Counted from the stretch's first letter, positions 1 through 8,949 are shown. The stretch is DNA of 64,000 bases from Streptomyces spinoverrucosus (GCF_006539505.1 NZ_BJND01000032.1:62001-126000); one strand, 5' to 3'. Translations and numbers: made by a program. Notes: generated by a model from the sequence alone, not told the origin.

Positions 1-13
1 ACCGCCGGTTCGT

Positions 14-1402
14 CTACTTCGCGTTCTTGGCCAGGAAGGCCAGCAGGTCCTGCCGGCTGACCACACCGGTCGGCTTGCCCTCCACGAGAACGATCGCCGC
101 GTCCGCCGTACCGAGCACGGACATCAGGTCGCCGACCGGCTCGCCGGAGCCGACCTGCGGCAGCGGCGCCGACATGTGCTTCTCCAACGGGTCGTCGAGC
201 GAGGCGCTCTTGGTGAACAGCGCGTCCAGCAGCTCCCGTTCGACGACCGAGCCCACGACCTCGGCGGCCATCACGTCCGGGTGCCCGGCGCCCGGTTTGA
301 CGATCGGCATCTGCGAGACGCCGTACTCGCGCAGCACCTCGATGGCCTGGCCGACCGTCTCGTCCGGGTGCATGTGGACCAGGGACGGCATGGCGCCGCC
401 CTCCTTGTCGTTGAGCACATCACTGACGCGCGCGCTCGGACCGGCGTCCTCCAGGAAGCCGTAGTCGGCCATCCACTCGTCGTTGAAGATCTTGCTCAGG
501 TATCCGCGCCCGCTGTCCGGCAGCAGTACGACCACGACGTCGTCCTCGCCGAGCCGCTCGGCGACCCGCAGCGCGGCGACCACGGCCATGCCGCAGGAGC
601 CGCCCACCAGCAGGCCCTCCTCCTTGGCGAGGCGCCGGGTCATCTGGAAGGAGTCCTTGTCGGACACGGCGACGATCTCGTCGGCGACGGTACGGTCGTA
701 CGCCGTCGGCCAGAAGTCCTCACCGACGCCCTCGACGAGGTACGGCCGCCCGGACCCGCCCGAGTACACGGAACCCTCGGGGTCGGCGCCGATGACCTTG
801 ACCCGGCCGTCGCTGACCTCCTTCAGGTACCGCCCGGTCCCGGAGATGGTGCCGCCGGTGCCGACGCCGGCGACGAAGTGGGTGATCTGCCCCTCCGTCT
901 GCTCCCACAGCTCGGGGCCGGTCGAGTGGTAGTGGGAGAGCGGGTTGTTGGGGTTGGAGTACTGGTCCGGCTTCCAGGCGCCCGGCGTCTCGCGGACCAG
1001 CCGGTCGGAGACGTTGTAGTACGAGTCCGGGTGCTCCGGCGCGACGGCGGTCGGGCACACGACCACCTCGGCCCCGTAGGCCCGCAGCACATTGATCTTG
1101 TCCGTGGACACCTTGTCCGGGCACACGAAGATGCACTTGTACCCCTTCTGCTGCGCCACGATCGCCAGCCCCACCCCGGTGTTGCCGCTGGTCGGCTCCA
1201 CGATCGTGCCGCCGGGCTTGAGCGCGCCGCTCTCCTCCGCCGCCTCGATCATCCGCAGCGCGATGCGGTCCTTCACGGAACCGCCGGGGTTGAAGTACTC
1301 GACCTTGGCCAGGACGGTCGCCCGGATGCCCTTGGTCACGTTGTTGAGCCTCACCAGCGGGGTGTTGCCGACGAGACTGATCATCGAGTCGTGGAACTGC
1401 AC
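14..1402 (-). CDS. Cystathionine beta-synthase (PLP enzyme with CBS pair)
   Basis: A 462-residue cytosolic enzyme that condenses serine (or O-acetylserine) with homocysteine or sulfide in cysteine/cystathionine metabolism. The N-terminal two thirds is the PLP fold-type II core: NPGGSVKDRIAL near residue 40 carries the PLP lysine, EPTSGNTG binds the substrate carboxylate and GVGTGGTISGTG binds the cofactor phosphate. The last ~120 residues form a tandem CBS regulatory pair, which separates it from plain CysK. The GTG start at 1402 has GGAGA seven bases upstream. The gene runs away from the SGNH hydrolase. The family is clear; substrate preference (cystathionine versus cysteine synthesis) cannot be read from sequence. 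Confidence 0.93.
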   Translation of the reverse strand: MQFHDSMISLVGNTPLVRLNNVTKGIRATVLAKVEYFNPGGSVKDRIALRMIEAAEESGALKPGGTIVEPTSGNTGVGLAIVAQQKGYKCIFVCPDKVSTDKINVLRAYGAEVVVCPTAVAPEHPDSYYNVSDRLVRETPGAWKPDQYSNPNNPLSHYHSTGPELWEQTEGQITHFVAGVGTGGTISGTGRYLKEVSDGRVKVIGADPEGSVYSGGSGRPYLVEGVGEDFWPTAYDRTVADEIVAVSDKDSFQMTRRLAKEEGLLVGGSCGMAVVAALRVAERLGEDDVVVVLLPDSGRGYLSKIFNDEWMADYGFLEDAGPSARVSDVLNDKEGGAMPSLVHMHPDETVGQAIEVLREYGVSQMPIVKPGAGHPDVMAAEVVGSVVERELLDALFTKSASLDDPLEKHMSAPLPQVGSGEPVGDLMSVLGTADAAIVLVEGKPTGVVSRQDLLAFLAKNAK

Positions 1403-1551
1403 CGTTGTCTCCGGATGCTGCAGAAGAGGTGGTCGTTGGTAGTAGCGCCAGCCTATGGCCTGTCACCGGCGTTCACTCGCCGTTGAGATTGGCGGGGGCT
1501 CGGTTCGGGGCAAGGAGTGGATGTACGGGTGCGAGGAGGTGTCGGCGACGC

Positions 1552-2571
1552 ATGACCAGGATGTCGAGGGCGAGGGTGGCCCGGCGCATCGCAGCCGGTG
1601 CGGCGTACGGCGGTGGTGGCATCGGCCTGGCCGGTGCGGCGGTCGTCGGCCTGGTGCTGGCCGAGGTGCAGCTGGCCCGCCGCCAGGTGGGCAACGGCGC
1701 GACACCGTACGTGCCGAACGCGAGCGGGCGGTACGGACGGACGTACGACACCCCGGGCGTCCCGCCGCTCCTGTTCACCATGCTCGGCGACTCCACCGCC
1801 GCCGGCCAGGGCGTCCACCGGGCCGGCCAGACCCCGGGCGCGCTGCTCGCCTCGGGCCTCGCGGCGGTCGCGGAACGCCCCGTCGACCTGCGCAACGTCG
1901 CCCTCCCCGGCGCCATGTCCGACGACCTGGACCGCCAGGTGTCACTGGTCCTCGGCGACCCGGACCGCACCCCCGACATCTGCGTGATCATGATCGGCGC
2001 GAACGACGTCACCAACCGCATCCCACCGACCCGCTCGGTACGCCACCTGTCGGCGGCGGTACGACGACTGCGCACCGCAGGCGCCGAGGTGGTCGTCGGC
2101 ACCTGTCCCGACCTGGGCACGATCGAGCCGGTGCAGCAGCCGTTGCGCTGGCTGGCCAGACGCGCCTCCCGCCAGCTGGCGGCCGCCCAGACGATCGGAG
2201 TCGTCGAGCAGGGCGGCCGCACGGTGTCGCTGGGCGACATGCTGGGCCCCGAGTTCGCCGCGAACCCGCGCGAGCTGTTCGGCCCGGACAACTACCACCC
2301 CTCCGCCGAGGGCTACGCCACCGCCGCGATGGCCGTCCTGCCCACGGTCTGCGCCGCCCTGGGCCTGTGGCCGGCGGAGGAGGAACGCCCCGACGTCACC
2401 CGCCGCGAGGGCTTCCTGCCGGTCGCCCGGGCCGCGGCCGAGGCGGCCTCGGAGGCCGGTACGGAGGTCACGGCCGCCATGCCGACGGGGCCGCGCGGGC
2501 CGTGGGCCCTGCTGAAGCGCAGGCGCAGGCGGCGGGTGACGGAGGCGGAGCCGTCGCCGCAGCCGTCGTAG
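1552..2571 (+). CDS. Membrane-anchored SGNH/GDSL hydrolase
   Basis: A 339-residue esterase/lipase-type hydrolase of the SGNH family. Residues about 13-36 form a single hydrophobic N-terminal segment (signal anchor), followed by block I GDSTAAG at 79-85 with the nucleophilic Ser, a GAND block near residue 148, and the terminal GPDNYHPSAEGY block holding the Asp-His pair. The reading frame is open further upstream, but the ATG at 1552 is preferred because AGGAGGT lies 11 bases before it and the signal anchor then sits at the N terminus. The tail is rich in Arg/Ala. The substrate is unknown; a role on cell-envelope esters is inference from the exported topology. Confidence 0.85.
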   Translation: MTRMSRARVARRIAAGAAYGGGGIGLAGAAVVGLVLAEVQLARRQVGNGATPYVPNASGRYGRTYDTPGVPPLLFTMLGDSTAAGQGVHRAGQTPGALLASGLAAVAERPVDLRNVALPGAMSDDLDRQVSLVLGDPDRTPDICVIMIGANDVTNRIPPTRSVRHLSAAVRRLRTAGAEVVVGTCPDLGTIEPVQQPLRWLARRASRQLAAAQTIGVVEQGGRTVSLGDMLGPEFAANPRELFGPDNYHPSAEGYATAAMAVLPTVCAALGLWPAEEERPDVTRREGFLPVARAAAEAASEAGTEVTAAMPTGPRGPWALLKRRRRRRVTEAEPSPQPS

Positions 2572-2595
2572 CGCAAGCGGCACGGCAGAAAAAGC

Positions 2596-2603
2596 AAGCG
2601 CTT
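2596..2603. promoter_or_regulatory. Short palindrome upstream of the thiolase
   Basis: The 8-base perfect palindrome AAGCGCTT sits about 105 bases before the thiolase start in a locally A-rich patch. TetR-family regulators of acyl-CoA genes often use short GC-centred palindromes, but this half-site is short, so an operator is only a possibility. Confidence 0.2.
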
Positions 2604-2709
2604 AGAAAATTGCGGCCTGAGTCACACCACGACACCCGTGACCTCGCCCATACGTACGGGTAACTTCCCAACAAGCCCTGCCTCATCCCCGTACGCCAAT
2701 GGAGCCGTG

Positions 2710-3927
2710 ATGCCCGAAGCCGTGATCGTCTCTGCCGCCCGCTCCCCCATCGGCCGCGCCTTCAAGGGCTCCCTCAAGGACCTGCGCCCCGACGACCTCA
2801 CCGCCACGATCATCCAGGCCGCCCTCGCCAAGGTCCCCGAGCTGGACCCGAAGGACATCGACGACCTGATGCTCGGCTGCGGTCTGCCCGGCGGCGAGCA
2901 GGGCCACAACCTCGGCCGGATCGTCGCCGTACAGATGGGCATGGACCACCTGCCGGGCTGCACGATCACCCGCTACTGCTCCTCGTCCCTGCAGACCTCC
3001 CGGATGGCCCTGCACGCCATCAAGGCCGGTGAGGGCGACGTCTTCATCTCCGCGGGCGTGGAGATGGTCTCCCGCTCGCAGTACGGCACCTCCGACCAGC
3101 CCGACACCCACAACCCGCTCTTCGCCGACGCCGAGGCCCGTACGGCCGCCGTCGCCGCGTCCGAGGGCGCCTCCTGGCACGACCCGCGCGAGGACGGCCT
3201 GCTGCCCGACCCGTACATCGCCATGGGCCAGACCGCCGAGAACCTCGCCCGGCAATGGGGCGTGACCCGCCAGGAGATGGACGAGTTCGGCGTCCGCTCG
3301 CAAAACCTCGCCGAGGAGGCCATCAAGAAGGGCTTCTGGGAGCGCGAGATCACCCCGGTGACCCTCCCCGACGGCACGGTCATCAGCAAGGACGACGGCC
3401 CCCGCGCCGGCGTCACCATGGAGGGCGTCGCGGGCCTGAAGCCGGTCTTCCGCCCCGACGGCCTGGTCACCGCCGGCAACTGCTGCCCCCTCAACGACGG
3501 CGCCGCGGCCCTGATCATCATGTCGGACACCAAGGCCCGCGAGCTGGGCCTCACCCCGCTGGCCCGGATCGTCTCCACCGGCGTCTCCGGCCTGTCCCCC
3601 GAGATCATGGGCTACGGCCCCGTCGAGGCCTCGAAGCAGGCCCTGGCCCGCGCCGGCCTGGCCATCGACGACATCGACCTGGTCGAGATCAACGAGGCGT
3701 TCGCCGCCCAGGTGATCCCCTCCTACCGCGACCTGAACATCCCGCTGGAGAAGCTGAACGTCAACGGCGGCGCCATCGCCGTCGGCCACCCCTTCGGCAT
3801 GACCGGCGCCCGGATCACCGGCACGCTCATCAACTCCCTGCAGTGGCACGACAAGCAGTTCGGCCTGGAGACGATGTGCGTCGGCGGCGGCCAGGGCATG
3901 GCGATGGTCATCGAGCGCCTCAGCTGA
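2710..3927 (+). CDS. Acetyl-CoA acetyltransferase (thiolase)
   Basis: A 405-residue thiolase that catalyses thiolytic cleavage or Claisen condensation of acyl-CoA, in beta-oxidation or acetoacetyl-CoA formation. Active-site features are complete: the acyl-accepting Cys90 in RYCSSSLQ, the GHPFGMTGAR block with the catalytic His near residue 360, and the C-terminal CVGGGQGMAM block with the second Cys. The length is normal for the family. The start at 2710 has GGAG five bases upstream; an in-frame ATG at 2638 has no such support. The gene is monocistronic and ends before a strong hairpin. The family is certain; degradative versus biosynthetic role is open. Confidence 0.95.
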   Translation: MPEAVIVSAARSPIGRAFKGSLKDLRPDDLTATIIQAALAKVPELDPKDIDDLMLGCGLPGGEQGHNLGRIVAVQMGMDHLPGCTITRYCSSSLQTSRMALHAIKAGEGDVFISAGVEMVSRSQYGTSDQPDTHNPLFADAEARTAAVAASEGASWHDPREDGLLPDPYIAMGQTAENLARQWGVTRQEMDEFGVRSQNLAEEAIKKGFWEREITPVTLPDGTVISKDDGPRAGVTMEGVAGLKPVFRPDGLVTAGNCCPLNDGAAALIIMSDTKARELGLTPLARIVSTGVSGLSPEIMGYGPVEASKQALARAGLAIDDIDLVEINEAFAAQVIPSYRDLNIPLEKLNVNGGAIAVGHPFGMTGARITGTLINSLQWHDKQFGLETMCVGGGQGMAMVIERLS

Positions 3928-3965
3928 ACCTCTGGGTGTCCGGACCGGCACCCACCGTCACCCAT

Positions 3966-4002
3966 CGGCCCAGAAACCCGTAACCACCGGGGTTCTGGGC
4001 CG
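3966..4002 (+). terminator. Hairpin after the thiolase gene
   Basis: Left arm CGGCCCAGAAACCC (3966-3979) pairs with right arm GGGGTTCTGGGCCG (3989-4002) with a single mismatch around a 9-base loop. It sits 38 bases after the thiolase stop. No T-run follows, as is common in Streptomyces. Confidence 0.7.
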
Positions 4003-4198
4003 GTTTGTGACCCAATCTCCCCCAGGATGTGACCTATCTCCCTCGGAACAGGGATCACCGCAGGTCAGCGCAACCCCACCTGAAACATCAGACGCAATTT
4101 CCTGTCCGTTTCGTGACGTTACGCACTGACAGCTGGTTAGTTCACCCATCAAGCTGATGTAGGAAGTCGGGGGTCGACTTTGAACCGGGAGTACGTCA

Positions 4199-4990
4199 GT
4201 GAGCGCCATGCCGATCGCCTTGCTGGTCACCACGGCCGCCACGGGCGCCGTGGGCGTAGCCGTCCTGCGCACCCTCCTGCAGCTGCGCCGCCAGGTCGCG
4301 GCCCTGCACAGTGAGCTGGCCGAGGGCCGCGCCACCGCCCGCGCCCTGCTGCCCGCCGCGCGCACCGCGGCCGACGCGGAGGAAATACGCGCGGCCGTGG
4401 CGGAGGCGCTGGCCGAGGAGCGGGAGCGTGAGCTGGCCGAGGCGCGGGCCTTCTGGGCCGCCCAGGAGGCGCGTGACGTCTCCGACGCCCCCTCGCTGCT
4501 GGGGGGCCTGGCCGACAACGACCTCTTTCTCCCCCGGCAGGCCGATTTCGCGGGGCTGGAGCCGCTGGAGCCGGTGACCGAGCCCGGCGCCGAGCCGGAG
4601 GAGTTCGCCGGAGACTCGCCCGAACTGGCCGCGGCCCGCCGCCGCCACCCCTCCCACCCCGACTTCACGCCGACCTCGTCACCGGTCGCCAACGACCACG
4701 AACGCACGGTGTCCATCCTGGAGGAGCTGGCCGCGTCCGGCGTCGAGCTCACCGACGTCCGCCCCGGCCCCCTGGGCACTCTCGACGTCTATGTCTTCGC
4801 CGACGGTACGACCCTCTGCATGACCCCGGGCCACCGCGAAACCGCCGAACGCCTCGCCGCGGCCCTCCGCTCCGGCGAGACCCCGGTCCTCCTGGGCGGC
4901 TCGGGCATCTCGGGCGCGTACACGCTGACGTTCACGTGCGGCGAGGAGACGGTGTACATCCTGGCGGACAGGGTCATAGCGTCGCTCTGA
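4199..4990 (+). CDS. Hypothetical protein with N-terminal membrane anchor and coiled coil
   Basis: I do not recognise a named family in this 263-residue protein. It has one N-terminal hydrophobic segment (residues about 4-22), then a long charged Ala/Glu/Arg-rich helix likely to form a coiled coil (about 25-100), an acidic Pro/Glu linker, and a folded C-terminal domain from about residue 165 with alternating hydrophobic strands. The topology suggests a membrane-tethered cytoplasmic protein. The GTG start at 4199 has GGGA eight bases upstream; an ATG at 4208 is the alternative. It stands alone between a terminator and an intergenic repeat. Confidence 0.7.
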   Translation: MSAMPIALLVTTAATGAVGVAVLRTLLQLRRQVAALHSELAEGRATARALLPAARTAADAEEIRAAVAEALAEERERELAEARAFWAAQEARDVSDAPSLLGGLADNDLFLPRQADFAGLEPLEPVTEPGAEPEEFAGDSPELAAARRRHPSHPDFTPTSSPVANDHERTVSILEELAASGVELTDVRPGPLGTLDVYVFADGTTLCMTPGHRETAERLAAALRSGETPVLLGGSGISGAYTLTFTCGEETVYILADRVIASL

Positions 4991-5021
4991 GCCGACGTCG
5001 GCCTATAAGCGCCGGGCAGGG

Positions 5022-5110
5022 GCACGTCCCCAGGGGCGCGGGGCTGTATCGATGTGCGGCTCCGCCGCGTGGGCGCGAGCAACCCCCACAACCCGCACCC
5101 GCAACGAAAC
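5022..5110. repeat. Streptomyces-type short intergenic repeat
   Basis: The sequence GGGGCGCGGGGCTGTATC followed by a GTGCGGCTCCGCCGCGTGG core and a CCCCAC/CCCGCA tail resembles a short GC-rich element I recall between genes across many Streptomyces genomes. The core contains the small inverted repeat GCGGC-TCC-GCCGC. It fills the gap after the gene ending at 4990, on the 3' side of the oppositely oriented next gene. Its function is unknown; it may act as an RNA hairpin. Confidence 0.5.
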
Positions 5111-5112
5111 CG

Positions 5113-5424
5113 TCACACCCCCGCCCGCTTCTGCGCCTCCCCCACCACCCGCACGGCCTCCTCCACCTCAGCCTCACTCGTCAACACAACGGCCAGATCC
5201 CGCCCCGCAACACTGATCTGATCCGCCGCCGCGAACATCCCCGCATCCGGCATCTCCCGAGGCTCACTCCCCGGCTCCTCCACCGCCTGCGCCCACCGAG
5301 CCAGCTCCCTGGCCAGCGCCAATGCCTCAGCGGCAGCGCCCCGCTGCAACCGGCTCTGCGGCGCCGCCCTCAACCGATCCGCAAATTGATCAACCGCACT
5401 GATCAGACGCGTCGTATCAACCAC
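5113..5424 (-). CDS. Small helical hypothetical protein
   Basis: A 103-residue, mostly alpha-helical soluble protein starting MVDTTRLISAVDQF (GTG at 5424), with heptad-like Ala/Leu spacing. I recognise no catalytic motif. It is divergent from the DUF4287-like gene at 5519. Codon use is typical of the chromosome, which supports a real gene. No clear ribosome binding site is visible before the start. Confidence 0.6.
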   Translation of the reverse strand: MVDTTRLISAVDQFADRLRAAPQSRLQRGAAAEALALARELARWAQAVEEPGSEPREMPDAGMFAAADQISVAGRDLAVVLTSEAEVEEAVRVVGEAQKRAGV

Positions 5425-5518
5425 GCCGGCAGGCTACCCGCACTGTTGCCAACAGACGAACGCTCAGGCACCGTGACCTGAAGGACCGGCTTACACCCGA
5501 TTGCACCCGGAGGCGCCG

Positions 5519-5746
5519 ATGTCCCAAGTCTTCTCCGAGGAGACCCATCGCAATCTGCTCGCCCGAATCCCCCACTGCACCGGTCGTGAAGTCTCCGACT
5601 GGCTGCGCACCGTCGAAGAAGGCCCCGCTCTCCGCTTCGAGGAGAAGGTCAGCTGGCTGCGTCACGAGTACGACCTCGCGTACGGCCACGCCAAGGCGAT
5701 CATCCACGAGTACGACCTGAGGAGGGCCGCGCGCAAACTGCTCTGA
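5519..5746 (+). CDS. DUF4287-like small protein
   Basis: A 75-residue protein. The pattern of an N-terminal helix, a TGREVSDWL segment, then EEKVSWLRHEYDLAYGHAKAI matches the DUF4287 consensus (TG, then a WL helix, then a GL-GHA-AI motif). The family is small and of unknown function, possibly nucleic-acid or stress related. The start at 5519 is chosen because CCGGAGG lies five bases upstream; an in-frame ATG six codons earlier lacks a site. It is followed by a strong bidirectional hairpin. Confidence 0.75.
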   Translation: MSQVFSEETHRNLLARIPHCTGREVSDWLRTVEEGPALRFEEKVSWLRHEYDLAYGHAKAIIHEYDLRRAARKLL

Positions 5747-5761
5747 GCGCCCACCACCGCA

Positions 5762-5791
5762 AAGGGGCCCCGGGCGAACCCGGGGCCCCTT
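5762..5791. terminator. Bidirectional hairpin terminator
   Basis: Perfect 13-base arms AAGGGGCCCCGGG and CCCGGGGCCCCTT close on the tetraloop CGAA. It lies between convergent genes ending at 5746 and 5852, and so can end both transcripts. Confidence 0.85.
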
Positions 5792-5824
5792 GAGGCATCC
5801 TCACGCGTCGGCGTTCAGCCGCGC

Positions 5825-5866
5825 AGCGCCTTAATCGTCACCGCTAGCGCCTTAGTCGTCACCGCT
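5825..5866. repeat. 21-bp tandem duplication across the stop codon of the BI-1 gene
   Basis: AGCGCCTTAATCGTCACCGCT (copy 1, 5825-5845) and AGCGCCTTAGTCGTCACCGCT (copy 2, 5846-5866) are adjacent and differ at one base. The gene stops in copy 2 (5852-5854). Copy 1 would encode the same C-terminal residues and a second stop. Confidence 0.9.
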
Positions 5867-6736
5867 GAAGATGGCGACCAGCCGCAGCATCTCGATGTAG
5901 ATCCACACCAGCGTCATGGTCAGACCGAACGCGGCCAGCCAGGACTCCGAGCGCGGCGCACCGTAGGCGATGCCGTCCTCGATCTGCTTGAAGTCGAGGG
6001 TCAGGAAGAACGCGCCGAGCACGATCGCGATGATGCCGACGATCGCACCGAGCGGGCCCATGCTGCGCAGTCCGCCGTCCTCGGCGACGCCGAAGGCGAC
6101 CAGCAGCAGGTTGACGGCCATGACCAGGAGGAAGGCGATGGCGATCGCCATACCGATCCGGGCGTAGCGCGCGGTGACGCGGATCCAGCCGGCCTTGTAG
6201 ATCAGCAGCGTGGCGCCCGAGACCGCCATGGTGCCGAGCACCGCCTGGAATGGCGCGCCGGACCAGCGGCTGTTGAACATCTCGCTGAACACGCCGAGGA
6301 AGACACCCTCGAACGCGGCGTAGGACAGGATCAGCGCGGGCGAGGCCTTGCGCTTGAACGACTGGACCATCGCCAGGACGAAGGCGATGAGCGCGGCGCC
6401 GATCGCCAGGCCGAAGCTGCTGGACGACACCGGCAGCACGGCCCAGGCGAGGACGGCACCGACGACGACCGTGCCGAGCGTCATCGCCGAGCGCATGACG
6501 ACGTCGTCCATCGTCATCCGGCCAGTGCCGGCCGGGGCCTGCGGCGGGGCGCCGTACTGCAGGTCCTGCTGTGCGTACGGGTTCTGGGCGTAGGGGTTGC
6601 CGGCGCCGGGCTGGGCGTAGGGGTTGCCCTGGGTGCCTACAGCGGCGCCCCCGGCCTGCGGCGCGGTGTTGAAGCCCGCGTAGCCGTTGTCGCGGCTGAA
6701 CCCCCGTCGCGAGAAGACCGGGTTGCTGCTCCTCAT
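5852..6736 (-). CDS. Bax inhibitor-1 (BI-1/YccA) family membrane protein
   Basis: A 294-residue integral membrane protein. The first ~75 residues are cytosolic and rich in Gly/Pro/Tyr/Asn with NPYAQ repeats. Seven hydrophobic segments follow from about residue 80 to the end, with conserved small and acidic residues near the C terminus (LDFKQIEDG), as in the TMBIM/BI-1 family of pH-sensitive calcium-leak channels. The start at 6736 has GGAGGAG four bases upstream. It is convergent with the DUF4287-like gene across the hairpin. Family assignment is strong; the physiological role in actinobacteria is not established. Confidence 0.88.
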   Translation of the reverse strand: MRSSNPVFSRRGFSRDNGYAGFNTAPQAGGAAVGTQGNPYAQPGAGNPYAQNPYAQQDLQYGAPPQAPAGTGRMTMDDVVMRSAMTLGTVVVGAVLAWAVLPVSSSSFGLAIGAALIAFVLAMVQSFKRKASPALILSYAAFEGVFLGVFSEMFNSRWSGAPFQAVLGTMAVSGATLLIYKAGWIRVTARYARIGMAIAIAFLLVMAVNLLLVAFGVAEDGGLRSMGPLGAIVGIIAIVLGAFFLTLDFKQIEDGIAYGAPRSESWLAAFGLTMTLVWIYIEMLRLVAIFSGDD

Positions 6737-6974
6737 TTCACTCCTCCATGGCCACCCTGCGTGGCTCTGGCCCAAGAGTAATGGACAGGCAAAGGAATCA
6801 CCCTAGTGCTTGGGGAGGATCTTTCCCCCCTGCTGCTCCGCAACACGCTAGCCGGGTGCGTGATTCCCGCCAGCGGAGGGCGTCATTCCTGACGAACTCG
6901 GTACATGGCCGGAACCGGCCGGTGATCAAGCCGCACGGCCGGGGCGGCGGTCGGTGCAGCGATCAGTGCGGCGC

Positions 6975-8150
6975 TCAGTGCAGTGGGAAGCCGGTGTACG
7001 CCTCGGCGAGGTCGGTCTCCACGGCGCGCGAGGTCGCGATCCGTTCCAGCCGGGCGAGCTGGAGCCGGTCCTCGAAGGGAGTGGCGTCCGGGGCCCGGTG
7101 CAGCAGTGTCGTCATGTCGTACGAGAACCGCTCGGCCTGCCAGACGCGGCGCAGGCAGGTCTCCGAATAGATGTCGAGCAGTTCGGCCGATCCGGTCTGC
7201 TTGTGGTGTGTCAGTGCCCGCGCGAAGGTGACGACGTCGCCGACGGCCAGGTTGAGGCCCTTGGCGCCGGTCGGCGGCACGATGTGCGCGGCGTCGCCGG
7301 CGAGGAAGAGCCGCCCGTGCCGCATCGGCTCGTGCACGAAGGACCGCATGGGTGTGACCGACTTCTGGGTGATCGGCCCACGCCGCAGCCGCCATCCGTC
7401 GGCGGTCTCGAACCGCCGCTCCAGCTCCGCCCAGATCCTGTCGTCGGCCCACTCCTCGGCGTCCGTGCCGTCCGGCACCTGGAGGTAGAGACGGGACACG
7501 GACGTCGACCGCATGGACAGCAGGGCGAAGCCGCGGTCGTGGCGGGCGTAGACCAGCTCGTCGTGGGAGGGCGGTACGTCGGCGAGGATGCCGAGCCACC
7601 CGAACGGGTACGTCCGTTCGTACACCCGGGACAGCGCGGCGGGCACCGCCTTGCGGGCGACGCCCCAGAAACCGTCGCATCCGACGACGTAATCGCACTC
7701 CAGTACGTCCTCGCTCCCCGCGTGCCGGAAACGCACGCGCGGCCGCTCGCTCTGCGCGTCCTCGACGGCGAGCGCCTCCGCCTCGAACAACAGCGGGCCG
7801 CCGTCCTTCAGTTGCAGGGCGATGAGGTCCTTGCACACCTCCGTCTGGGCGTACACCATCACGGAGCGGCCGCCGGTCAGGGCGGGGAAGTCGACGCGGT
7901 GGCGGCGTCGGTCGAAGCGCAGTTCGATGCCGTCGTGCCGCAGTCCGTCCCGGTCCATCCGCTCCCCGGCCCCGGCCGCGCGCAACACGTCCACCGTCCC
8001 CTGCTCCAGGATCCCCGCCCGCTGCCGCCGTTCGACGTAGGCCCGGTCGTGGCTCTCCAGTACGACCGAGTCGATCCCGGCGTTGTGCAACAGCCGAGCG
8101 AGCAGCAGCCCGGCCGGACCGGCTCCGATGATGCCGACGGTGGTACGCAT
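6975..8150 (-). CDS. pobA: 4-hydroxybenzoate 3-monooxygenase
   Basis: A 391-residue FAD-dependent aromatic hydroxylase that converts 4-hydroxybenzoate to protocatechuate with NADPH and O2, feeding the beta-ketoadipate pathway. It has the N-terminal FAD motif GAGPAGLLLARLL, the central VGCDG (DG) motif and the GRLFLAGDAAHIVPPTGAKG GD motif typical of PHBH. The length matches the family (about 390). The ATG at 8150 has GAAGGGA upstream. S. coelicolor has pobA in the same neighbourhood, as I recall. No pca genes or regulator lie in the window, so control is probably in trans. Confidence 0.93.
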   Translation of the reverse strand: MRTTVGIIGAGPAGLLLARLLHNAGIDSVVLESHDRAYVERRQRAGILEQGTVDVLRAAGAGERMDRDGLRHDGIELRFDRRRHRVDFPALTGGRSVMVYAQTEVCKDLIALQLKDGGPLLFEAEALAVEDAQSERPRVRFRHAGSEDVLECDYVVGCDGFWGVARKAVPAALSRVYERTYPFGWLGILADVPPSHDELVYARHDRGFALLSMRSTSVSRLYLQVPDGTDAEEWADDRIWAELERRFETADGWRLRRGPITQKSVTPMRSFVHEPMRHGRLFLAGDAAHIVPPTGAKGLNLAVGDVVTFARALTHHKQTGSAELLDIYSETCLRRVWQAERFSYDMTTLLHRAPDATPFEDRLQLARLERIATSRAVETDLAEAYTGFPLH

Positions 8151-8190
8151 CGGGCGTTCCCTTCGCCTGTTCACGAGGTGGGTTCGCATA

Positions 8191-8206
8191 GTGAAATTAA
8201 CTTCAC
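8191..8206. promoter_or_regulatory. Operator-like palindrome upstream of pobA
   Basis: GTGAAATTAACTTCAC matches its own reverse complement at 14 of 16 positions and lies 41 bases upstream of the pobA start, in the only AT-rich patch of that gap. It has the size and position expected of an operator; the binding protein (IclR-type PobR is known for Streptomyces pobA) is inferred. Confidence 0.5.
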
Positions 8207-8436
8207 CTGCTTCCGGGATGCGAGTCTCCGCTCCCATCCACCGAGTGTCAACGGGTCTGCGGGGGTGAAGTCCGCGATGGCCGATGCAGACAAACGGCGG
8301 AGACCGTGGCCGCTGCCGCCAGTGGGAGTCCGCCTCTCCTCCGGCCTGGGAGCACGGGCGGGTGGTCGAGTTGCCGTGGACCCGACCAACCCGCGGCCTG
8401 AGCATCCCCGTACTCAGGGAGCCCCGGTCGGTGCGC

Positions 8437-8949
8437 TCATGTCTCTGGACCGGCGTCGTCTGCGACTTCAGCGGAGATGTCGGTGATGGCGCCGTTGCCC
8501 GCGACACTGACCACGATCTCGACGGGCCGGACCGGGTTGGGAGGGAGGACCGGGCCGGGCGGCCAGAACTTGAGGAAGACCGGGGTGATCTCCAGCGGTG
8601 TGATCGGGTCCGGCGGATAGGCGCGGGTCGCGACATCGGCACCGGCGAAGCGGTAGGTGTCGCCGGTCTCCTCCCCGACGCCGGTGGTGCGGCGCAGGTT
8701 GCTGACGATGCGTGCGGTGCCACCGCCGCCGGGGTTGGTCTGGGTGATGACCGTGACGCGGATGCTGCCGGTAATGTTGATCGGCTCCGCGTCCGGCTCG
8801 TCGAAGGTGCCGCTCAGCGGCAGCACGACGGTGCGGGTCTGGATGGTCTGTGCGGGCTGGGCTGCGGCGGTGACGGTGGGAGTGACCAGACCCAGCAGAG
8901 CCAGAGCGAGACTGATCTTGGTGGCGGCGCGTATGCGGTTACCGCGCAT
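8437..8949 (-). CDS. Secreted hypothetical protein
   Basis: A 170-residue protein with a clear Sec signal peptide (basic MRGNRIRAATK, hydrophobic core, AAAQ cleavage region near residue 30). The mature part is rich in Thr, Val and Pro, with predicted beta strands and a Pro-rich stretch (FWPPGPVLPPNP). No family recognised. The ATG at 8949 has TTGGAG six bases upstream. A second ATG at 8976, preceded by a G-run, is possible but would lengthen the signal peptide N-region. It is downstream of bldA on the same strand. Confidence 0.65.
   Translation of the reverse strand: MRGNRIRAATKISLALALLGLVTPTVTAAAQPAQTIQTRTVVLPLSGTFDEPDAEPINITGSIRVTVITQTNPGGGGTARIVSNLRRTTGVGEETGDTYRFAGADVATRAYPPDPITPLEITPVFLKFWPPGPVLPPNPVRPVEIVVSVAGNGAITDISAEVADDAGPET

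Noticed and set aside
176..1486. Long plus-strand open frame over the cystathionine beta-synthase gene
   Set aside because: It is the antisense shadow of a gene with clear PLP and CBS motifs. Its own translation is low-complexity Arg/Gly/Val with no domain.
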